This document shows positions 20,319 to 32,070 of a DNA stretch of 64,000 nt, in pieces. This DNA comes from Cladopsammia gracilis. Lineage: Eukaryota > Cnidaria > Anthozoa > Scleractinia > Dendrophylliidae. The notes beneath the pieces are model-generated. The model saw nothing but the letters and a program-made list of their open reading frames with translations. It was not told the origin of the DNA and did no database searches. Both the position numbers and the translations under genes were made by a program. Location of the stretch: positions 455,088 to 519,087 of the forward strand of contig JAJGOT010000572.1 of NCBI GenBank assembly GCA_022457155.1. The letters run 5' to 3'. Each line of letters opens with the position of its first letter. The first letter of the stretch is position 1.

Positions 20319-21174
20319 ATCGACTCTGTCTGTTCCTTAATTTCCAACTAAGCTTTTAAATTGTCTGTATAATTATGAAATTGTTTGTTATCAATAAATA
20401 TAGTTTGAACTTAATAAAGTGTGGATTTATTGTTTTAGTAACGCATGTAATCGGTTGCTTTGTTTATTTTTCCGAGGTGCTAATTTTTCATGCAAATTTA
20501 GTTTAGTGTAAGTTCGCATAATTAAAAGTTTGAACATTGAAGCTACCGGAAAAGAAATTAAAACTTAAAGTGGGTGATGGCTGGCAAACTGAAAAGCGAC
20601 ATAGAGTCTAGCGATAAAGCGGTTATAAGAATGTTGCGGATCTTAGTAAAGTAAAAAGCGGTTTTTTTATACTGTGCAATTTTATTGCTTCTAAACTTGA
20701 ATGTTTCGGAACCCTCTAATTAGTTTTATTCGCTTATAACATCCACAGCTTTGATGGTCTAGTGGTGAAGACACTGCGTTGTGGCCTCAGTAACCCAGGT
20801 TCGAGTCCTGGTCAAGGCATGTTGTTTTGCTCTATATGTCTGTAAAGGATATCTGTGTCAGTTGTGTTTTGTTTTGAAGTGATTTGGTATAAAGCGGGCA
20901 AGTTTGGGCATGTCTATTGTTTCTATTGTGTGGGTATAAAACGGAAGGTAGATAATTGATTTACCTATCCACTAATGCATATTAATATAATTACCTAGGC
21001 ACCTAGGCACCTATCCACTAATGCATATTAATGATTTACCTCGACACCTAATTCACCTAATCCATAGGCACCTTATCCACTTATGCATATTAATGATTTA
21101 CCTAGGCACCTAATTCACCTAATCCATAGGCACCTAATCCATGGCGGGGTTAAGTTTGCTGGCCCCCTACTACT
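20298..21174. repeat. Right terminal inverted repeat of the Polinton-type element
   Basis: Inverse of the three left pieces (12193-12325, 13034-13068, 16180-16822). It is longer than the left because it has an additional copy of the CACCTAATTCACCTAATCC/ATGCATATTAATGATTTACC unit at 20950-21150. It holds polyadenylation-type signals (AATAAA near 20395 and 20412) and the right tRNA-His-like gene. Confidence 0.85.
20748..20819 (+). tRNA. tRNA-His-like gene (anticodon GTG) in the right inverted repeat
   Basis: Partner of 16309-16380, with the same acceptor, D and T arms. The anticodon stem is CTGCG-TTGTGGC-CTCAG, so one pair is lost relative to the left copy, and the D loop differs by one base. 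A TTTT run follows within 10 nt. Both copies are transcribed outward, toward the element's ends. Whether either is charged as tRNA-His cannot be judged from sequence. Confidence 0.65.
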
Positions 21175-21180
21175 TAGATA

Positions 21181-21844
21181 TATTCTTCTACCATGTTTGC
21201 TTGAAAATTAGCGTTAATTTTGGATAGGCCTGAATCCGAGAATGGGCAGGGAACATTGCAAGTTTGGTCTGAAAATGAGAAACGGTTTAAAGAAGAATGC
21301 CGCGCACCTCTACCAAACATTTTGGCGAGTATCGCTTCCCTCCGCTGGCGGTTTTGCTTTCGGTTAATCCGTCATCGTCATAAAGTTAGACACACCAGCA
21401 TTATATCCTAGGCAGGTCATTTGTCCTTTTGGGTTTTTTATGGAATAAGTTAAAAGCGTCAAACTTTGAGAGTTACCCAAACGACATCCAAACATTTATT
21501 CCTGTTTAGACATCAGTGAGATGAGGATAGCTTTGAAACATGACAAAAAATGTAATTTTCATTTCAGGTGCAAATATATAGCTTATTATAAATAGTTTAC
21601 CTTACGAATATCACTTTTCGTGTCATTTTGTGTCTCGTCATTGCCTCGTCCAACTGCATTACCTTTACAGTAGTTGTTTTCCTTGTAATATTTTTATTCT
21701 TTTTCTTCAGTACTCCATTGTTCTTGTTAGATTCGTGGTAATAATTGCGTTTCGTTATATTTGCGTCTGCAATCAACCCTGAACACAAATCATGAAGTGT
21801 AAGCAACAAATTGTAACCAACTGTGTATTAACACCTTTTTTCAG
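21181..21844 (+). other. End of intron 3
   Basis: From the right target duplication to the acceptor TTTTTTCAG at 21844. AT-rich, no feature recognised. Confidence 0.6.
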
Positions 21845-22059
21845 AATCATTGAACTTTTGCTATCAGTCAATGGAGACTCGGCAAACACAAATGGTTTAA
21901 AAGCGACAAAAGCTGTTACAGCCGGTTCATCTGTTGTCCTCAGCTTATCGGCGACTGTTTACTTAGAGCCTTGGCAAACTTTGTATCTGATGATTAGAAG
22001 CAGTGGTGCTGGTACAGTGGAAGTAGTCAATGGAAGCACTTTCAGTGTGGCGCTCATAG
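21845..22059 (+). CDS. Large C1q-Ig-cadherin gene, exon 4 (second half of C1q/TNF-like repeat 9)
   Basis: Acceptor ACCTTTTTTCAG|AATC and donor CTCATAG|GTACATG, entering in phase 2 and leaving in phase 1. The joined codon AG|A keeps the frame: IIELLLSVNGDSAN, VVLSLSATVYLEPWQTLYLMI, and the closing strand STFSVALIG. These are the missing strands of the repeat begun in exon 3. The last 20 nt of the exon and the first bases of the intron are the sequence that is amplified in the following minisatellite. Confidence 0.7.
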
Positions 22060-25000
22060 GTACATGTATAGTCATGACATTTGTTTTACTTTCAATGCAG
22101 CGTTCAAAGATACATGTACAGTCATGACATATGTTTAACTTTCAGTGTGCTGCTCATAGGTACATGTATAGTCATAACATTTGTTTTATTTTCAGTGTGG
22201 CGCTCATAGTTACATGTATAGCCATGACATTTGTTTAACTTTCACTTTGGTGCTTATAGGTGCATGTATAGTCACGACATATGTTTTACGTTCAATGCGG
22301 CGCTCATAGATACATGTATAGTCATGACATTTCTTTTACTTTCAGTGTGGCGCTCATAGGTTCATGTATAGTCATGACATTTACAACAAACTAAATGCAA
22401 GGCTGGCTGTACGGCAATGGGATGATCTATTTAGCGGCCAATATTTCGGCTAGCAAAAGGAAAATACTATAGTATTTTGCTTCAGTATATACACCTTATT
22501 CCAAAATGGCGCTCAATTTATTATTCTTTTATATGCATTTTAATTAGCCCTCTTGGCCTCGTCAGCATGTTCAAAATACAAAGGAATTTTCAAGCGAAAA
22601 TGAGGCCAAGATGGCTAATTAAAATGCATATAAAAGAATAATAAATTGGCCCCCATATTGGAATAAGGTGTATGCCTGGCCCCGAGGAAGGCTAATTTTG
22701 TTAGCCGAAATATTGGCCGCTAAATAAATCAGTCCATTGCATTCAGTTTTTCTTATACACTTCAGGTGACGTCTGGCTCGAGCATCTATCTCTACACAGA
22801 GATCCGGCAAAACCACTGAACCAGTGCATTTTATTAACGCGTTGTGTGGACCTCTGCATTCAAACGTTTTCATGACATTTGTTTTACGTTCAGTGTGTCG
22901 CTCATAGTTACAGTATAGCCATGACATTTGTTTTATGTTCAGTGTGGCGCTCATAGGTGCATGTATAGCCATGACATTTGTTTTATGTTCAGTGTGGCGC
23001 TCATAGGTACATGTATAGCCATGACATTTGTTTTACGTTCAGTGTGGCGCTCATAGGTACATGTATATCCATGACATTTGTTTTACGTTCAGTGTGGCGC
23101 GCATAGGTACATGTATAGCCATGGCATCTGTTTTATATTCAGTGTGGCGCTCATAGTTACAGTATAACCATGGCATTTGTTTTACGTTCAATGTGGCCCT
23201 CATAGGTACATGTATACCCGTGACATTTGTTTTACGTTCAGTGTGGTGCTCATAGTTACAGTATAGCCATGACATTTGTTTTACGTTCAGTGTGGCCCTC
23301 ATAGGTACATGTATACCCGTGACATTTGTTTTACGTTCAGTGTGGTGCTCATAGTTACAGTATAGCCATAACATTTGTTTTACGTTCAGTGTGGTGCTCA
23401 TAGTTACAGTATAGCCATAACTTTTGTTTTACGTTCAGTGTGGCGCTCATAGTTACAGTATAGCCATGACATTTGTTTTATGTTCAGTGTGGCGCTCATA
23501 GTTACAGTATAGCCGTGACATTTATTTTACGTTCAGTGTGGCGCTCATAGGTACATGTATAGCCATGACATTTGTTTTACGTTCAGTGTGGCCCTCATAG
23601 GAACATGTATAGCCATGACATTTGTTTTACGTTCAGTGTGGCCCTCATAGGTACATGTATAGCCATGACATTTGTTTTATGTTCAGTGTGGTCCTCATAG
23701 GTGCACGTTCAGTGTGTCGCTCATTGGTGCATGTATAGCTATGGCATTTGTTTTACGTTCAGTGTGGTGCTCATAGGTACATGTATACTCATGACATTTG
23801 TTTTACGTTCAGTGTGGTCCTCATAGTTACATGTATAGCCATGACATTTGTTTTATGTTCAGTGTGGTCCTCATAGTTACATGTATAGTCATGACATTTG
23901 TTTTACGTTCAGTGTGGCGCTCATAGTTACAGTATAGCCATGACATTTGTTTTACGTTCAGTGTGGCGCTCATAGTTACAGTATAGCCATGACATTTGTT
24001 TTACGTTCAGTGTGGTGCTCATAGTTACAGTATAGCCATGACATTTGTTTTATGTTCAGTGTGGTGCTCATAGTTACAGTATAGCCATGACATTTGTTTT
24101 ACGTTCAGTGTGGCCCTCATAGGAACATGTATAGCCATGACATTTGTTTTACGTTCAGTGTGGCCCTCATAGGTACATGTATAGCCATGACATTTGTTTT
24201 ATGTTCAGTGTGGTCCTCATAGGTGCACGTTCAGTGTGTCGCTCATTGGTGCATGTATAGCTATGGCATTTGTTTTACGTTCAGTGTGGTGCTCATAGGT
24301 ACATGTATACTCATGACATTTGTTTTACGTTCAGCGTGGCGCTCATAGTTACAGTATAGCCATGACATTTGTTTTACGTTCAGTGTGGCGCTCATAGTTA
24401 CATGTATAGTCATGACATTTGTTTTACATTCAGCGTGGCGCTCATAGTTACATGTATAGCCATGACATTTGTTTTATGTTCAGCGTGGCGCTCATAGTTA
24501 CATGTATAGCCATGACATTTGTTTTACGTTCAGTGTGTCGCTCATAGTTACATGTATAGCCATGACATTTGTTTTATGTTCAGTGTGGTGCTCATAGGTA
24601 CATGTATAGCCATGACATTTGTTTTACGTTCAGTGTGTCGCTCATAGGTACATGTATAGCCATGACATTTGTTTTACGTTCAGTGTGGCTCTCATAGTTA
24701 CATGTATAGTCATGACATTTGTTTTACGTTAAGCGTGGCGCTCATAGGTACATGTATAGCCATGACATTTGTTTTACGTTCAGTGTGGTGCTCATAGTTA
24801 CAGTATAGCCATGACATTTGTTTTATGTTCAGTGTGGCGCTCATAGGTACATGTATAGCCATGACATTTGTTTTACGTTCACTGTGTCGCTCATAGGTAC
24901 ATGTATAGCCATGACATTTGTTTTACGTTCAGTGTGTCGCTCATAGGTGCAGTATAGCCATGGCATTTGTTTTACGTTCAGTGTGGTGCTCATAGTTACA

Positions 25001-28000
25001 GTATAGCCATGACATTTGTTTTACGTTCAGCGTGGCGCTCATAGTTACAGTATAGCCATGACATTTGTTTTACGTTCAGCGTGGCGCTCATAGGTACATG
25101 TATAGTCATGACATTTGTTTTACGTTCAGTGTGGTGCTCATAGGTACATGTATAGCCATGACATTTGTTTTACGTTCAGTGTGGTGCTCATAGTTACATG
25201 TATAGTCATGACATTTGTTTTACGTTCAGCGTGGTGCTCATAGTTACAGTATAGCCATGACATTTGTTTTGCGTTCAGTGTGTCGCTCATAGCTACATGT
25301 ATAGCCATGACATTTGTTTTACGTTCAGTGTGGCTCTCATAGGTACATGTATAGCCGTGACATTTGTTTTACGTTCAGTGTGGCGCTCATAGGTACATGT
25401 ATAGCCATGACATTTGTTTTACGTTCAGTGTGGCTCTCATAGGTACATGTATAGCCATGGCATTTGTTTTACGTTCAGTGTGGCGCTCATAGGTACATGT
25501 ATAGCCATGACATTTGTTTTACGTTCAGTGTGGCGCTCATAGGTACATGTATAGCCATGGCGTTTGTTTTACGTTCAGTGTGACGCTCATAGGTACATGT
25601 ATAGCCATGACATTTGTTTTACGTTCAGTGTGGCGCTCATAGGTACATGTATAGCCATGACATTTGTTTTATGTTCAGTGTGACGCTCATAGTTACAGTA
25701 TACTCATGACATTTGTTTTACGTTCAGTGTGGTGCTCATAGGTACATGTATACCCGTGACATTTGTTTTACGTTCAGTGTGGCGCTCATAGGTACATGTA
25801 TAGCCATGACATTTGTTTTACGTTCAGTGTGTCGCTCATAGTTACAGTATACTCATGACATTTGTTTTACGTTCAGTGTGGTGCTCATAGTTGCAGTATA
25901 GCCATGACATTTGTTTTACGTTCAGTGTGTCGCTCATAGGTACATGTATAGCCATGACATTTGTTTTACGTTCAGTGTGTCGCTCATAGGTGCATGTATA
26001 GCCATGACATTTGTTTTACGTTCAGTGTGGTGCTCATAGTTACAGTATAGCCATGACATTTGTTTTACGTTCAGTGTGGTGCTCATAGTTACAGTATAGC
26101 CATGACATTTGTTTTACGTTCAGTGTGTCGCTAATAGGTGCATGTATAGCCATGACATTTGTTTTACGTTCAGTGTGGCGCTCATAGGTACATGTATTGC
26201 CATGACATTTGTTTTACGTTCAGTGTGTCGCTCATAGGTGCATGTATAGCCATGACATTTGTTTTACGTTCAGTGTGGCGCTCATAGTTACAGTATACTC
26301 ATGACATTTGTTTTACGTTCAGTGTGGTGCTCATAGGTACATGTATACCCGTGACATTTGTTTTACGTTCAGTGTGGCGCTCATAGGTACATGTATAGCC
26401 ATGACATTTGTTTTACGTTCAGTGTGTCGCTCATAGTTACAGTATACTCATGACATTTGTTTTACGTTCAGTGTGGTGCTCATAGTTGCAGTATAGCCAT
26501 GACATTTGTTTTACGTTCAGTGTGTCGCTCATAGGTACATGTATAGCCATGACATTTGTTTTACGTTCAGTGTGTCGCTCATAGGTGCATGTATAGCCAT
26601 GACATTTGTTTTACGTTCAGTGTGGTGCTCATAGTTACAGTATAGCCATGACATTTGTTTTACGTTCAGTGTGGTGCTCATAGTTACAGTATAGCCATGA
26701 CATTTGTTTTACGTTCAGTGTGTCGCTAATAGGTGCATGTATAGCCATGACATTTGTTTTACGTTCAGTGTGGCGCTCATAGGTACATGTATTGCCATGA
26801 CATTTGTTTTACGTTCAGTGTGTCGCTCATAGGTGCATGTATAGCCATGACATTTGTTTTACGTTCAGTGTGGCGCTCATAGGTGCATGTATAGTCATGA
26901 CATTTGTTTTACGTTCAGTGTGGCGCTAATAGGTGCATGTATAGCCATGACATTTGTTTTACGTTCAGTGTGGCGCTCATACCTACATGTATTGCCATGA
27001 CATTTGTTTTACGTTCAGTGTGTCGCTCATAGGTGCATGTATTGCCATGACATTTGTTTTACGTTCAGTGTGGCGCTCATAGGTGCATGTATAGTCATGA
27101 CATTTGTTTTACGTTCAGTGTGTCGCTCATAGGTGCATGTATAGCCATGACATTTGTTTTACGTTCAGTGTGTCGCTCATGGGTGCATGTATAGCCATGA
27201 CATTTGTTTTACGTTAAGTGTGGTGCTCATAGTTACAGTATAGCCATGACATTTGTTTTACGTTAAGTGTGGTGCTCATAGTTACAGTATAGCCATGGCA
27301 TTTGTTTTACGTTCAGTGTGGCGCTCATAGGTACATGTATAGCCATGACATTTGTTTTACGTTCAGTGTGGCGCTCATAGGTACATGTATAGCCATGGCG
27401 TTTGTTTTACGTTCAGTGTGACGCTCATAGGTACATGTATAGCCATGACATTTGTTTTACGTTCAGTGTGGCGCTCATAGGTACATGTATAGCCATGACA
27501 TTTGTTTTACGTTCAGTGTGACGCTCATAGGTACATGTATACCCGTGACATTTGTTTTACGTTCAGTGTGGCGCTCATAGGTACATGTATAGCCATGACA
27601 TTTGTTTTACGTTCAGTGTGTCGCTCATAGTTACAGTATACTCATGACATTTGTTTTACGTTCAGTGTGGTGCTCATAGTTGCAGTATAGCCATGACATT
27701 TGTTTTACGTTCAGTGTGTCGCTCATAGGTACATGTATAGCCATGACATTTGTTTTACGTTCAGTGTGTCGCTCATAGGTGCATGTATAGCCATGACATT
27801 TGTTTTACGTTCAGTGTGGTGCTCATAGTTACAGTATAGCCATGACATTTGTTTTACGTTCAGTGTGGTGCTCATAGTTACAGTATAGCCATGACATTTG
27901 TTTTACGTTCAGTGTGTCGCTAATAGGTGCATGTATAGCCATGACATTTGTTTTACGTTCAGTGTGGCGCTCATAGGTACATGTATTGCCATGACATTTG

Positions 28001-28850
28001 TTTTACGTTCAGTGTGTCGCTCATAGGTGCATGTATAGCCATGACATTTGTTTTACGTTCAGTGTGGCGCTCATAGGTGCATGTATAGTCATGACATTTG
28101 TTTTACGTTCAGTGTGGCGCTAATAGGTGCATGTATAGCCATGACATTTGTTTTACGTTCAGTGTGGCGCTCATACCTACATGTATTGCCATGACATTTG
28201 TTTTACGTTCAGTGTGTCGCTCATAGGTGCATGTATTGCCATGACATTTGTTTTACGTTCAGTGTGGCGCTCATAGGTGCATGTATAGTCATGACATTTG
28301 TTTTACGTTCAGTGTGTCGCTCATAGGTGCATGTATAGCCATGACATTTGTTTTACGTTCAGTGTGTCGCTCATGGGTGCATGTATAGCCATGACATTTG
28401 TTTTACGTTAAGTGTGGTGCTCATAGTTACAGTATAGCCATGACATTTGTTTTACGTTAAGTGTGGTGCTCATAGTTACAGTATAGCCATGGCATTTGTT
28501 TTACGTTCAGTGTGGCGCTCATAGTTACAGTATAGCTATGGCATTTGTTTTACGTTCAGTGTGTCGCTCATAGGTGCATGTATAGCCATGACATTTGTTT
28601 TACGTTCAGTGTGTCGCTCATGGGTGCATGTATAGCCATGACATTTGTTTTACGTTAAGTGTGGTGCTCATAGTTACAGTATAGCCATGACATTTGTTTT
28701 ACGTTAAGTGTGGTGCTCATAGTTACAGTATAGCCATGGCATTTGTTTTACGTTCAGTGTGGCGCTCATAGTTACAGTATAGCTATGGCATTTGTTTTAC
28801 GTTCAGTGTGTCGCTCATTGGTACATGTATAGCCATGACATTTGTTTTAA
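22041..28850. repeat. 6.8-kb minisatellite seeded from the exon 4 / intron 4 boundary
   Basis: A unit of 48-50 bp, typically TTCAGTGTGGCGCTCATAGG + TACATGTATAGCCATGACAT + TTGTTTTACG. I estimate 125-130 copies, with variants at fixed positions (GGCGC/GTCGC/GGTGC, GTACATG/GTTACAG, GCC/GTC/CCC/CTC). The unit begins with the end of exon 4 (TTCAGTGTGGCGCTCATAG) and its donor GTACATG. In the 25.7-28.8 kb part, blocks are repeated with a larger period of about 1.19 kb. A foldback element interrupts it at about 22385-22753. Open frames in it are artefacts. Confidence 0.95.
22385..22753. mobile_element. Foldback element inserted in the minisatellite
   Basis: Arms such as TTAGCGGCCAATATTTCGGC and GCCGAAATATTGGCCGCTAA, and ATGCATTTTAATTAGCC with its inverse, pair across a centre near 22580. 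Non-coding MITE-like structure. About 100 bp of unrelated sequence follow it before the minisatellite resumes near 22866. Confidence 0.7.
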
Positions 28851-29197
28851 AAGCGAAGGCAACATTTTCTGACCCAATCTGGTGATATTAATAACAACCA
28901 CGTTTCCTTCTTTTATCATGCTCCCTAAGCTGCGATTTGAACTAGAGCTTTCTTTTCATTATTAGTTATTTCAATGACCAGAGCATTATTGACCTCTGAA
29001 AGGACATGTGGAAATAATACACTAAAAAGGAATGGCGTAAAATCTATAAAAAAAAACTTTTTCGTGACAAACGCATTCTTTTTTTTAAGTTAATGTCTAC
29101 CTAGCATTTGTACCAATAAGTTACTGAGCCACAGTTACAATTAGAAAACAAATCTCAAATGACCACTACACAAAACATCAAAATTTTCAACACCTTT
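28851..29197 (+). other. Intron 4 continuation, no feature
   Basis: Non-repetitive AT-rich sequence between the minisatellite and the TTAA-flanked element. Nothing recognised. Confidence 0.5.
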
Positions 29198-29201
29198 TTA
29201 A

Positions 29202-30209
29202 CCCATTGACACCTGAACCGCCCGTAACCGCCCGTACAAGACTCCACTGCTTTAAAAAATTGCAAAAACTTTCTCAATCGTGCGAACATTGCCTTAACTA
29301 GCAGTTGTGAGCATTGACTAGAAAGTCCCTCAAATTGAGATACCCAATAGACACAAAAAAAGTCAGCGATTTTTGCAGAATATCAGCGTTTGAATTTTTA
29401 CAATAACAAAAATTACCGTTTTTAACGTCATAAAAAAAAACCAAAAATCACGTTTTTTCCTTTAGTTTTTTTATTCAAATCATCGTGGCGAACTCAAAAG
29501 TCAACATTCAAAGCAAAATTCAGTCTTAGTCCTAGCTTAGCATTGAATTTTTTTGCTCCTATTCATTGCTTGGGCCGAGCTACAGCCTCTCGTTTTAGTG
29601 CATACTGACCTTGCCTCGATTTTCAACATCACCACCGCACTGCATGCTGGGAAAAAGCCACAATTTTTGACAACGTTCGTTTCTTTCCGCGCTCATTTCA
29701 TATTTATACTAAGTCCACAGCCACTCCGACCCGCCACCGAAATTTCGCGCTTGGTGTGTTCTTCAGTGGTCGCAACTTCCAAAATATGCCGCGGTAGGTC
29801 GAGAAATTCATCCAGAGTCGAGTCCCAAGGCTACTTCGTTTCTTGGTGGCCATTTCTCCAGTTCAACAAGCCAAATTCATTAACGAAGTACAACACCTAA
29901 CTCGCTTCACTGAGAAAGTGGACTCTGAACTACCTTCAAGCTTAATGATGCTCATCAGTCAGCTACTAAAGGTGAAAAATGGCTGTGAACTTACCAAAAA
30001 TCGCAGAAACACCATATTTGACCCATTATTGCAATTCAACGAAGCAAAATGACAACGTCACAATGACGTGTCCAGTAAACTGAAGCCTTCATTGTTTTAG
30101 AACAACAGCACTTTCGATGGTAACCCCAAATATGGAGTCATGAAATCTTATGGGGCGTGTGTATGCAGAAAATCACTCAAAAACGTAAAAATTCTCAGGT
30201 GTCAATGGG
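29202..30209. mobile_element. piggyBac-type non-autonomous element (TTAA target, CCC ends)
   Basis: Left CCCATTGACACCTGA and right TCAGGTGTCAATGGG are perfect inverted ends, flanked by TTAA at 29198-29201 and 30210-30213. TTAA duplication plus CCC termini define piggyBac-type elements. The 1,008-bp interior has open stretches up to 115 codons (29553-29900) but nothing I recognise as transposase. Confidence 0.75.
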
Positions 30210-30307
30210 TTAATTACAAATCATTATTGATTATGGCTTTTGGATTATGGTTTATAGATTGTAAGTGTTAGTTTTGGTGACAAACACATCGCGTTATGTA
30301 TTTTTAG

Positions 30308-30489
30308 AGGGAACAAAGTACTACAAAACAGTGGCCAAGAATGTTACTCACTTTGACAATGGCCCTCGTATTGTACGTCATCCACCACCGTCCGTTAGCC
30401 TCGGCGATGATTTAGGGCTGAATATTTCATGGAGGTGCGATGCCGTTGCCAAGGATATTGTGACGTATAAATGGTTAAAGAACGATCAG
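30308..30489 (+). CDS. Large C1q-Ig-cadherin gene, exon 5 (Ig domain, first half)
   Basis: Acceptor GTATTTTTAG|AGGG, donor ATCAG|GTGACT, entry phase 1 and exit phase 0. The joined codon G|AG (Glu) keeps the frame. It encodes the B and C strands of an Ig-like domain: PPPSVSLGDDLGLNISWRCDA (first half of the disulfide) and the core tryptophan in YKWLKNDQ. Confidence 0.75.
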
Positions 30490-30632
30490 GTGACTTTGAG
30501 TTTTTGTTGTCAGTGTTGATGATAACATTGTAGTGGGCCAAAATATTGCTTTAAATCTAAAACACATGATAGCCTTTAATTAATTAATTAATTAATTAAT
30601 CTATCATTTTATTTTTTATTTGTTCACATCAG

Positions 30633-30759
30633 ACCATCACATCGTCTTACAACTTGTCTCTCACAAATGTTCAAGAGTCTGACTCGGGACGATACGTCTG
30701 TCTGGCGGAATATGATGGCATCAAGGTCTTCTCACAGGCTGCTAAGCTTGATGTTTTTG
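30633..30759 (+). CDS. Large C1q-Ig-cadherin gene, exon 6 (Ig domain, second half)
   Basis: Acceptor CACATCAG|ACC, donor TTTTTG|GTAAAT, phase 0 in and phase 1 out. It contains YNLSLTNVQESDSGRYVCLA, the canonical D-x-G-x-Y-x-C of strand F, then KVFSQAAKLDVF. With exon 5 it forms one I-set/C2-type Ig domain of about 100 residues. The pair is bounded by phase-1 introns on both sides, as in classically shuffled Ig modules. A TAAT microsatellite lies in the intron (30578-30600). Confidence 0.75.
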
Positions 30760-32070
30760 GTAAATATCAACTTACAATCCCCTTATGGCCTTTACGTAAT
30801 TGTTGAGTAAATTAAAGAAGGGAATCCGCCCCAACGGCTCCTCTCTATGTAATCATCAACCAGCGTTTCGAGACTTAAATACCTACGCGGCTATGTGCCG
30901 CCCAACGGGGTCGTAATTTTGGAACAACTAACACAGTAAACACTCACATATAAGAACAAATGGATTAAGAACACCAGGCTGAAATTTGGCCAATAAAGCC
31001 CCATTTTTATAAGAACAAGATCAGCATGAAAATTGTAACATGCTCTTATAAAATGGAAAAAGTGTCATAATTACAAAACATGTAAGTTTATGTTTCCTGT
31101 CAGATAACTAGATAACTCTATCAGCTGTCAAGCTGTCTTATTGATTGTGTTCATTTGTTAATATAATCAAATTACAGAATAATTATTTATTTTATTTTCC
31201 TAAACTATGCTAATTATACCTCTAGCAACATGTTTTGGATAGTATTACCAAATAAAAATTTAAGAACATTTTGAGGCGGATTTGTCACTAAGCATCCGAT
31301 AAATAAGAACTCAATCAGCCTGACCTCCGAAATCGTGTGTTCTTATATGCGGGTGCAGTGTTTACTGTATATGACATGGAACGTAGAACGGGGTATAATA
31401 TTTCGAACACACAAAAGCTTCAAATTATCAGTAGCCATTTTAAATTATTCATAGAGAATTTGCTCAACAAAATACGTTTCTTTGGTCAATGATATCACAT
31501 CGAGAACATCACGAGCAAACTGTTTCCCGTGTGGCTTGCAGTAACATTATCACACAATATAACGCGTTCGATAACGCGTTCGTGGCTCTATACTGGCGTG
31601 AGTGATATTGCATCAACTATTGTGTGAAGCAGAATTGTTGTATTTGGATGTATTAGTCGAACAAAGAACAACAGTTCCTTCCCCTTATAAGCTTACAAAC
31701 GCATTGAATAAGAAACTGGAACCAATGATGACAATTAGAACTTGAATCAGAATATTATTATACAGTCTCTGGCTTCTATTCCTGTTTTGCCTGTGATCAA
31801 CTTATCTAGAGACGCCACCGCTATTCCTTAATTCCGACAAGCATGTTTGAAGTCGTCAAGTGGACCAAACCTACGACATTGTTTAAAATGCCAGTATATT
31901 TGATACGAAACTTAACTTACGAAAGCTTCTAAAGCTTTCATTGGTTGTTCGGATCCTATTGCTTATTATCCAGTTTTAATTATGCTGCATATTTTGGATC
32001 ATATGGTTTTTTAAGTGTTTTTTTAAGTGTTTGTTTTTTATTGTTGTTGTTGCTGTTTTTGTTGTTGTAG
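30760..32070 (+). other. Intron 6 with a MITE-like element
   Basis: Contains inverted ends ACAGTAAACACT at about 30933 and AGTGTTTACTGT at about 31368, each followed inward by ATATAAGAAC-type sequence, so a ~440-bp MITE of unknown superfamily. The remainder is unremarkable, ending in a GTTGTT-rich tract before TTGTAG. Confidence 0.5.

Larger units (their letters stand above)
12193..21174. mobile_element. Compact Polinton/Maverick-type element with AGT...ACT ends and 6-bp target duplication
   Basis: The ends read AGTAGTAGGGGGCCAGC at 12193 and its inverse ending ...CTACTACT at 21174, flanked on both sides by TAGATA (12187-12192 and 21175-21180). A 6-bp duplication with AGT/ACT termini is the hallmark of Polintons. 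The inverted repeats are long (about 810-875 bp). Removing the two LINE insertions in the left repeat leaves only about 5.2 kb, against 15-20 kb for autonomous Polintons. It carries a packaging-type ATPase (minus) and two overlapping ORFs (plus), and no visible polymerase, integrase, protease or capsid gene, so it is either an internally deleted derivative or a satellite-like non-autonomous form. It sits in the sense-strand intron of the host gene. Confidence 0.8.

Noticed and set aside
22619..23401. Minus-strand ORFs with repeated peptides (NVKQMSWLYCNYEHHTERKT type)
   Set aside because: They are translations of the minisatellite unit on the opposite strand and of the foldback insert, with no independent support.
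22041..28850. CRISPR-like array
   Set aside because: Units are contiguous, with no unique spacers, and derive from an exon end in an animal genome.
29553..30052. ORFs inside the TTAA-flanked element as a transposase
   Set aside because: Too short, and no DDE/D-type or other recognisable motif. The element is better called non-autonomous.
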